DNA of 12,365 bases, taken from Selenomonadaceae bacterium. Its GTDB lineage: Bacteria; Bacillota; Negativicutes; Selenomonadales; Selenomonadaceae. The position numbers and the translations under genes were made by a program. Each line of letters opens with the position of its first letter. Positions within the stretch are counted from its first letter, which is position 1. Positions 6,979-12,365 of the stretch are shown one piece after another. The stretch spans positions 1 through 12,365 of the forward strand of contig JAFPCE010000112.1 of assembly GCA_017390245.1 (NCBI GenBank), in the 5' to 3' direction. The notes beneath the pieces are model-generated. The model saw nothing but the letters and a program-made list of their open reading frames with translations, had not been told where the DNA came from and did not search any database.

Positions 6979-7425
6979 ATGAAAATAGATGGCTTAGGCA
7001 CTAGACCTAATATAGCGGCTATGGACCATGACAGCGGACGCAGAACCACTGCCATGGAGTCAGATTTTGCTTCTGAGCTGGACGACCAGCAGGGGGATCT
7101 GACACAGGAGCAGCTACAGCAGCTCTTGGAAGAAATTGACGAGCAAGGTGCCCGTCTGACCAAGACTCCTACCTATGATGAGCTAAAATCCTATCGCAAT
7201 TTAGTTAAAAATTTTGTAGGTACTGTTGTATCTCAGATGTATACTGTCAACACTCAGTCTGGCTGGGACCGTATGGGACGTCAGAAGGTATATACAACAG
7301 TGCGGAAAATAGACCGTGAGCTGGAGAATATGGCGGAAAAAATCCGTCTGGGGCAGTCCAGCCAGCTGGATATTGTAGCCAGTCATGATGCTATCCGCGG
7401 CATGCTGGTGGATTTGTATATGTAA
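6979..7425 (+). CDS. yaaR: YaaR-like protein (DUF327)
   Basis: This small, 148-residue cytosolic protein is recognised as YaaR/DUF327. The evidence is its size, its position directly before holB, and its C-terminal helical core (TPTYDELKSYRNLVKNFV, then RKIDRELENMAEKI and a final DAIRGMLVDLYM). The first 45 residues are polar and probably flexible, and a Gln/Glu-rich helix follows. Its molecular function is not established. The ATG has a modest site (GGTGA, six bases upstream). The stop codon overlaps the first base of holB in TAATG, so translation of the two is likely coupled. In Bacillus the same gene sits between yaaQ (darA) and holB; here it is the first gene after the promoter. Confidence 0.88.
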   Translation: MKIDGLGTRPNIAAMDHDSGRRTTAMESDFASELDDQQGDLTQEQLQQLLEEIDEQGARLTKTPTYDELKSYRNLVKNFVGTVVSQMYTVNTQSGWDRMGRQKVYTTVRKIDRELENMAEKIRLGQSSQLDIVASHDAIRGMLVDLYM

Positions 7426-8432
7426 TGGAAATTCAGTGGAATCATATTATCGGACATAAAAGGGTAATAGAGCAGCTTCAGCTGATGCAGCAGGAGGACA
7501 GAGTACCACATACCATGCTTTTTTCAGGTGCAGCTGGCATAGGCAAGCTGTTAGTGGCCAGGTCCTTAGCAGCTCTTTTGTTGTGTCATGAGCCCCAGCA
7601 GGGCCATTGCTGCGGTCAGTGCCCAGCCTGCCAGGCTATGGCCAATGACATACATCCAGACTTTTTTTATGTAGAACCAGAAAACAGTGGCAAGACCTCC
7701 AGAATCATTAAGATTGAGCAGATACGTGCAATGCAGGCTGATATTGCCAGAGTTCCGGTGTTGTCTAAACGACAGGTAGTTATTATCAATGATGCCGAGA
7801 AGCTCAATGAAGCAGCAGCTAATTCATTGTTAAAGACTATTGAGGAGCCATCAGGACAAACGGTTTTTATCCTGATTACCAGTGCTCCTATGGCTCTTTT
7901 AGATACAGTGCGTTCCCGCTGCATGCGGGTGGAATTCGGCATTTTACAGCCTCAGGAAATAGAGGCCATTTTACAGAAAAAGCAGGCAGAGACGGATTTA
8001 ATTCCCCAGCTGGCTGCCTATAGTGATGGCAGTGCAGCTAAGGCTCTGGAGCTGCAGGATGAGAAAATGGTAAGCCTGCAGCAGGATGCCATGGAATTGA
8101 TTCATAATATAGAAGCTTATGATGTACAGAAGCTGCTGCAGAAGGCTAAGGATATGGCGTCACTGGACAAGGAACAGCTGATGCTGTGGCTGGGGTTTCT
8201 GGCTATGCTGTACAGGGATTTGCTGATTTTGCATAGCGGCAGTGATTTGCCTTTATATAACCAGGATAAACGAAGAGAGCTGGTGGCTATGCTGGAGGAA
8301 TATTTTTTACCTAAGGTATTCAAATTATTGCATTTGGTACGCAGCTATCAAAAGCGTTTAAATAGCAATGTCAGCCAGCAGCTGATGCTGGAGGGCTTAT
8401 TAATCAGAATGAAGGATATAGTGGAGGAATAA
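7425..8432 (+). CDS. holB: DNA polymerase III subunit delta prime
   Basis: HolB is the non-motor AAA+ subunit of the clamp loader, which places the beta sliding clamp on DNA with DnaX and HolA. The 335-residue protein has an IIGHKRVIEQL start typical of the family and a P-loop GAAGIGKLL (35-43). A zinc module follows at Cys54, Cys63, Cys66 and Cys69 (CPAC). It also has a degenerate Walker B region IINDAEKLN (120-128) and the SRC arginine-finger motif (164-166). The helical collar domain occupies about 220-335. The Leu after the P-loop lysine, where active ATPases have Thr or Ser, is consistent with delta prime being ATPase-inactive. It overlaps yaaR by one base and ricT starts one base after its stop, so the three should be tightly coupled. 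Confidence 0.93.
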   Translation: MEIQWNHIIGHKRVIEQLQLMQQEDRVPHTMLFSGAAGIGKLLVARSLAALLLCHEPQQGHCCGQCPACQAMANDIHPDFFYVEPENSGKTSRIIKIEQIRAMQADIARVPVLSKRQVVIINDAEKLNEAAANSLLKTIEEPSGQTVFILITSAPMALLDTVRSRCMRVEFGILQPQEIEAILQKKQAETDLIPQLAAYSDGSAAKALELQDEKMVSLQQDAMELIHNIEAYDVQKLLQKAKDMASLDKEQLMLWLGFLAMLYRDLLILHSGSDLPLYNQDKRRELVAMLEEYFLPKVFKLLHLVRSYQKRLNSNVSQQLMLEGLLIRMKDIVEE

Positions 8433-8433
8433 A

Positions 8434-9267
8434 GTGCAGACAGTAGTAGGTGTTCGTTTTAAGCGTGCCGGCAAAATATATTATTTCAGCCCCGGCAGTT
8501 TAGATATTAAGTTAAATGATAATGTTATTGTAGAAACTGCCCGTGGCGTGGAGTTCGGTACGGCAGTTATTGGCCCCCGTGAGGTGCCTGACAGCGATGT
8601 GGTGCTGCCTTTAAAGGAGGTACAGCGCATAGCAACTGATGCTGACAGAGCCAAGGTAAAGGAAAACGACGAAAAGCGCAAGGAAGCCTTTAAGATTTGC
8701 GAGGAAAAAATAGCGGTTCACAATCTCCAGATGAAGCTGGTGGAGGTAGAGTATACTTTTGATGTAAATAAGATTATCTTCTATTTTACAGCTGATGGCC
8801 GTATTGACTTTCGTGAGCTGGTTAAGGATCTGGCTGCGATTTTCCGTACAAGAATTGAGCTGCGGCAGATTGGTGTCAGGGATGAAGCAAAGCTTATTGG
8901 CGGTATCGGCTGCTGTGGCAGGCCTCTTTGCTGCCATACCTTCCTGGGGGAGTTTGAAACAGTTTCCATCCGCATGGCGAAGGAGCAGAATTTATCTTTA
9001 AATCCAACTAAGATTTCTGGTATCTGCGGCCGTCTCATGTGCTGCCTTAAGTATGAAAATAACTGCTATTGCGGTAAAAAAAATACCCGCAAGAAGATTA
9101 AACCGCCTAAGCAGGGCAGTAAGGTTATTACTGTTGATGGCGAGGGCAAGGTAATTAACCTGAATCAGCAGCGCCGTACTGCTACCATTCTGCTGGATGA
9201 TAGCAAGACTATAGTAGCCTCCTGGGAGGATATTATAGAAAAAGATGCTGAAAATGCTGAGAGCTAA
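8434..9267 (+). CDS. ricT: PSP1-domain iron-sulfur protein RicT (YaaT)
   Basis: The 277-residue protein matches RicT/YaaT. In Bacillus it joins RicA and RicF in an Fe-S complex that helps RNase Y process selected mRNAs and that affects sporulation, competence and biofilm genes. Whether it does the same here is inference. The PSP1 C-terminal domain (about 60-150) is followed by the cysteine-rich signature GCCGRPLCC (159-167) and GICGRLMCC (196-204). Further cysteines at 211 and 213 are candidate cluster ligands. A small beta domain closes the protein (GSKVITVDGEGKVINL). The start is GTG at 8434, chosen because GGAGG lies six bases upstream and it gives the standard MQTVVGVRFK-like N-terminus. 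It begins one base after holB. Confidence 0.93.
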   Translation: MQTVVGVRFKRAGKIYYFSPGSLDIKLNDNVIVETARGVEFGTAVIGPREVPDSDVVLPLKEVQRIATDADRAKVKENDEKRKEAFKICEEKIAVHNLQMKLVEVEYTFDVNKIIFYFTADGRIDFRELVKDLAAIFRTRIELRQIGVRDEAKLIGGIGCCGRPLCCHTFLGEFETVSIRMAKEQNLSLNPTKISGICGRLMCCLKYENNCYCGKKNTRKKIKPPKQGSKVITVDGEGKVINLNQQRRTATILLDDSKTIVASWEDIIEKDAENAES

Positions 9268-9276
9268 GGTGGCTGT

Positions 9277-10026
9277 ATGACTGCAGAATGGTCAGATATA
9301 CAGCTGTCTGAAAATGAAAGATTAGACGATTTGCTATGCAGCGGCCGTCATATTATCCAGAATACCCAGGAGTTCTGCTTCTCCATTGATGCAGTGCTGC
9401 TGGCACACTATCCAAAGTTAAAGAAAAGCTGGCGTGTTTTTGACCTGGGAACAGGTACGGGTGTTATGCCACTTTTAATAGCTGACCAGGTGAAGGAGAT
9501 ACATGCCATAGAGCTTAATCCTGTTATGGCAGAGCTGGCCAGGAAAAATGTGGAGTTAAACAAGCTGGAGCACAAGATAACTATCCGCCAGGGGGATTAC
9601 CGGCGCATCAGGGAACTGTATCCGCCGGAGTCCTTTGACTGTGTGATTGTCAATCCGCCATACCGGCCAGTACAGCATGGACAGTTAAATAATCTTTCAG
9701 GTGTAGCGGCAGCCCGTCATGAAATCACTGCTACTCTCTCTGACGTAGTAAAGGCAGCCAGATATCTTTTGCGTTTTCATGGCCGTTTGTGTATGGTACA
9801 TCTGCCAGAACGCCTGGGGGAAATCATTGTAGCTATGCATGAAAACCAGATGGAAATCAAACGGCTGCAGCTGGTACAGCCCAAGCCAGGCAAGGCTTCT
9901 AATCTCATGCTGCTGGAAGGGGTTGTGGGAGCAGCACCAGGAGGCATGAAGGCAGAGGTGCCGCTGGTTGTGCATGAGGCAGATGGCAGTTATACTGATG
10001 CCATTAAGAAAATTTATAATATGTAG
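9277..10026 (+). CDS. trmN6: TrmN6/YabB-type SAM-dependent adenine-N6 methyltransferase
   Basis: The product is a 249-residue class I methyltransferase of the YabB/YfiC group. Characterised members methylate N6 of A37 in tRNA1(Val); the exact substrate here is not shown by the sequence. Visible signatures are ERLDDLL (14-20), which is typical of this group, and FCFSIDAVLLAH (33-44). The SAM-binding motif I is VFDLGTGTGVMPLLIA (54-69), the acidic motif II is AIELNP (77-82), and the catalytic NPPY is at 126-129, diagnostic for exocyclic-amine methylation. The conserved KPGKASNLMLLEG block lies near the C-terminus. The AAGGTGG site for its ATG overlaps the ricT stop codon. In Bacillus, yabA lies between ricT and yabB, but here only nine bases separate the two genes. 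Confidence 0.88.
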   Translation: MTAEWSDIQLSENERLDDLLCSGRHIIQNTQEFCFSIDAVLLAHYPKLKKSWRVFDLGTGTGVMPLLIADQVKEIHAIELNPVMAELARKNVELNKLEHKITIRQGDYRRIRELYPPESFDCVIVNPPYRPVQHGQLNNLSGVAAARHEITATLSDVVKAARYLLRFHGRLCMVHLPERLGEIIVAMHENQMEIKRLQLVQPKPGKASNLMLLEGVVGAAPGGMKAEVPLVVHEADGSYTDAIKKIYNM

Positions 10027-10038
10027 AAGGGCGATGTC

Positions 10039-10917
10039 ATGTCAGAAAATAATCAGCAATGCGAATGTGGCATGCTTTACTTGTCTGCCACACCTATTGG
10101 CAATCTGGAGGATATGACCTATCGTTCAGTGCGGATACTGGCAGAGGCAGATTTGATTGCTGCTGAGGATACCAGGCACACAAGAAAGCTGTTATCACAT
10201 TATGATATTCATACACCAGCCACTAGTTATCATGAGCATAATAAGCTGGTAAAAGGGCCTGAGCTGGTGCAGAAGCTTTTAGATGGGTTAACCATCGTTT
10301 GTGTCAGCGATGCGGGCCTGCCGGGCATATCTGATCCAGGAGCTCATCTGGCTATGCTGGCCATAGAGGCTGGCATTAAGGTTAGTCCTCTGCCAGGGGC
10401 AAACGCAGCATTATCAGCACTTATTTGTTCCGGGCTGGATACAACAGCATTTACTTTTTACGGCTTTCTGCCTAAAAGCAGCAAGAAGCGGACCGAGCTT
10501 CTGCAGCGCATAGCAGCAAGTCCGGAAACCTTAATTTTTTATGAAGCACCACATCACCTGATGGGGACACTGGAGCTGCTGTCTAAATATTTTGGCCAGG
10601 AGAGAGCTATGGTGGCTGCCAGGGAGCTGACTAAGAAATTTGAGGAATTTTGCCGTGGTACCATAGGGGAAATCCAGGAATATTTCCAAAGCAACGAGCC
10701 CCGGGGGGAATTTGTGCTGATTGTGGCAGGCTGTGACCCTCAGCAGGCAGATAGTAACCTGGCAGAAAAGCAGCTTTCACCTATGGAGGCTGTGGCAAAA
10801 TTTGAGGCAGAAGGAATGCCAAGAAAAGAGGCTATGCGTGAGGCAGCGAAGCTGCTGGGCATGAGCCGCAGAGATGTATATCAGGCTATTTTGCAGGCAG
10901 AGACTGTAAATAGCTGA
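10039..10917 (+). CDS. rsmI: 16S rRNA (cytidine1402-2'-O)-methyltransferase
   Basis: RsmI uses SAM to methylate the ribose of C1402 in the decoding centre of 16S rRNA. The 292-residue protein has the tetrapyrrole-methylase fold. Its recognisable motifs are YLSATPIGNLEDMTYRS (14-30), AEDTRHTRKLL (42-52), SDAGLPGISDPG (90-101) and PLPGANAALSAL (117-128). FYGFLPK follows about 15 residues later. The last 45 residues form a helix-turn-helix-like tail (GMPRKEAMREAAKLLGMSRRDVYQ region), as in full-length family members. AGAAGGG lies seven bases before the ATG, and the gene starts 12 bases after the preceding methyltransferase. A second ATG at 10034 is out of frame and can be ignored. Confidence 0.96.
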   Translation: MSENNQQCECGMLYLSATPIGNLEDMTYRSVRILAEADLIAAEDTRHTRKLLSHYDIHTPATSYHEHNKLVKGPELVQKLLDGLTIVCVSDAGLPGISDPGAHLAMLAIEAGIKVSPLPGANAALSALICSGLDTTAFTFYGFLPKSSKKRTELLQRIAASPETLIFYEAPHHLMGTLELLSKYFGQERAMVAARELTKKFEEFCRGTIGEIQEYFQSNEPRGEFVLIVAGCDPQQADSNLAEKQLSPMEAVAKFEAEGMPRKEAMREAAKLLGMSRRDVYQAILQAETVNS

Positions 10918-10935
10918 AATAAATAAAGGTTCTAT

Positions 10936-10941
10936 GGGAGG
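10936..10941 (+). promoter_or_regulatory. Ribosome binding site deciding the metG TTG start
   Basis: GGGAGG is followed by seven bases and then TTG at 10949. An in-frame ATG at 10934 overlaps this site. The ATG has only AAAGG four bases before it and would add MGGLF to a protein whose homologues start close to the FYITTPIYYP motif. Confidence 0.75.
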
Positions 10942-10948
10942 TCTTTTT

Positions 10949-12365
10949 TTGAGTAACAAAAGCTTTTATATAACAACACCTATTTATTATCCAAGTGCTA
11001 AGCTGCACATTGGCCACGCATATTGCACTACAATTGCAGATTCTGTAGCCCGTTACCATCGTTTAGCTGGTGATGATGTGTTTTTCCTGACTGGCAGTGA
11101 TGAGCATGGCCAGAAGATTCAGCAGAAGGCTGAGGAGCAGGGCATCACTCCATTGGAGTATGTAACTCCTATTGTTAAGGGCTTTCAGAATCTCTGGAAG
11201 ATGCTGAATATTTCCAATGATGATTTTATCCGCACTACAGAAAAGCGCCATGAAAAGGTGGTACAGGAAATTTTCCGCCGTATTTACGCTAAGGGTGATA
11301 TTTATAAGGGCTCTTACACCGGCTTGTATTGTACTCCATGTGAAAGCTATTGGACTGAGCATCAGTTAGATGAAAATGGCTGCTGCCCAGACTGTGGCCG
11401 TCCAGTGCAGCCTGTTTCTGAGGAGGCATACTTCTTTAAAATCAGCAAGTATGCAGACCGTCTTTTAGAGTTCATTGAGGCTAATCCTGACTTTATCCAG
11501 CCTGTATCACGCAGAAATGAAATGATTAACTTCATTAAGCAGGGCATGGAGGATTTGTGTATTTCCCGTACATCCTTTGACTGGGGTATTCCAGTGCCTA
11601 TTGATGACAAGCATGTTATCTATGTATGGTTTGATGCTTTAACTAACTACCTGACACCAATTGGCTTTTTGGATGACCCTGAGAAGTTTAATAAATTCTG
11701 GCCTGCAGATATTCATCTGGTGGGCAAGGAAATCGTCCGTTTCCACAGCATTATCTGGCCTTGCATTTTGATGGCACTGGATCTGCCACTGCCTAAGCAG
11801 GTATATGGCCATGGCTGGCTGGTAGTAAATGGCAGCAAGATGTCCAAATCTGTGGGCAACGTAGTAGATCCTATTGGCCTTATTGAGGAATTTGGTGCTG
11901 ATACCATCCGCTATTTCCTGCTGCGGGAGATTAATCTGGGACAGGATGGAAATTTCTCCCGAGATGCTCTGATTCAGAGAATTAATTCTGATCTGGCAAA
12001 TGATTTAGGTAATCTGCTGCATCGTACTTTGAATATGGTTGGCAAATTCCAGCAGGGTGTGGTGCTGCCAGCTGAAGGACGTTCTGAGATTGATGAGTCC
12101 CTGATAAGCGATGCTATGGCTTCTGTTAAGACCTTTGATGAAGGCATGGCTGACATGAAAATCAGCAATGTTATCAAGAGTGTCTGGGGCTTTATCAGCC
12201 GTGCTAATAAGTATATTGATGAGACTGCTCCATGGGCACTGGCTAAGGATCCTGGGAAGAAGCAGGAGCTGGCCAATGTTATGTACAATCTCATGGAATC
12301 CCTGCGCATTATCAGCGTGTTAATTGAGCCATTTATGCCTTCTACAGCAGAGAAAATCTGGCAGC
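10949..12365 (+). CDS. metG: Methionyl-tRNA synthetase, 5' part (cut by window end)
   Basis: MetG charges tRNA-Met with methionine in an ATP-dependent reaction. About 472 codons are present and the frame is open at the window end, so the anticodon-binding domain is incomplete and any C-terminal tRNA-binding domain is missing. The class I catalytic core is clear: FYITTPIYYP (6-15), HIGH (20-23), LTGSDEHG (47-54), a four-cysteine zinc knuckle (Cys128, Cys131, Cys146, Cys149), VWFDAL (226-231) and KMSKS (297-301). I chose the TTG start because GGGAGG is well placed before it and the resulting MSNKSFYITTP matches family N-termini; the in-frame ATG at 10934 is the alternative. It follows rsmI by 31 bases with no terminator, so it is the next gene of the same operon, as in Bacillus (rsmI, abrB, metS). 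Confidence 0.97.
   Translation, partial: MSNKSFYITTPIYYPSAKLHIGHAYCTTIADSVARYHRLAGDDVFFLTGSDEHGQKIQQKAEEQGITPLEYVTPIVKGFQNLWKMLNISNDDFIRTTEKRHEKVVQEIFRRIYAKGDIYKGSYTGLYCTPCESYWTEHQLDENGCCPDCGRPVQPVSEEAYFFKISKYADRLLEFIEANPDFIQPVSRRNEMINFIKQGMEDLCISRTSFDWGIPVPIDDKHVIYVWFDALTNYLTPIGFLDDPEKFNKFWPADIHLVGKEIVRFHSIIWPCILMALDLPLPKQVYGHGWLVVNGSKMSKSVGNVVDPIGLIEEFGADTIRYFLLREINLGQDGNFSRDALIQRINSDLANDLGNLLHRTLNMVGKFQQGVVLPAEGRSEIDESLISDAMASVKTFDEGMADMKISNVIKSVWGFISRANKYIDETAPWALAKDPGKKQELANVMYNLMESLRIISVLIEPFMPSTAEKIWQ

Noticed and set aside
1..12365. Search for CRISPR arrays, insertion sequences, tRNA or rRNA genes, attachment sites and phage genes
   Set aside because: I saw no spaced direct repeats, transposase motifs, terminal inverted repeats or tRNA-like cloverleaf sequences; base and codon use look even across the window.

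Overview
This window looks like ordinary chromosomal DNA from a member of the Firmicutes in the broad sense. Strong AGGAGG-type ribosome binding sites, consensus sigma-A promoters, intrinsic terminators, a T-box riboswitch and a Bacillus-like yaaR-holB-ricT-rsmI-metG gene string all point that way. Moderate GC content and an exported DUF4127 protein make an anaerobic Negativicutes species (Selenomonas/Anaerovibrio/Megamonas type) my best guess, but that is inference. I see no phage, transposon, CRISPR or other mobile DNA.

Region 1 (1-3660) holds four tightly spaced plus-strand genes that look like one transcription unit. They are the 3' part of an unrecognised gene, a DUF2225 putative zinc protein, an unrecognised 223-residue protein, and a DUF4127 protein with a signal peptide. 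A strong bidirectional hairpin terminator ends the unit and also ends the convergent serC transcript.

Region 2 (3680-6870) is the serine biosynthesis region. serC (minus strand) and serA (plus strand) are divergent and supply two of the three steps from 3-phosphoglycerate to serine; no phosphoserine phosphatase gene is visible. Each has its own sigma-A promoter in the gap. Only serA carries a T-box leader. Its elements can be laid out fully: stem I with predicted specifier UCC (Ser), stem II, IIA/B, stem III, a UGGU-containing antiterminator bulge, and a competing terminator. So serA should be induced when tRNA-Ser is uncharged, whereas serC shows no such control.

Region 3 (6889-12365) starts at a near-perfect sigma-A promoter. 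It drives a compact operon: yaaR, holB (DNA polymerase III delta prime), ricT (PSP1 domain, Fe-S), a TrmN6/YabB-type methyltransferase, rsmI (16S rRNA C1402 2'-O-methyltransferase) and metG (methionyl-tRNA synthetase, cut by the window end). The first genes abut or overlap by one base. The order matches the Bacillus cluster, but yaaQ/darA, yabA and yazA are absent from their usual places.

I found no convincing undescribed system. The items most worth a second look are the serine T-box, including a discriminator-position oddity, and the uncharacterised four-gene operon ending in the exported DUF4127 protein.
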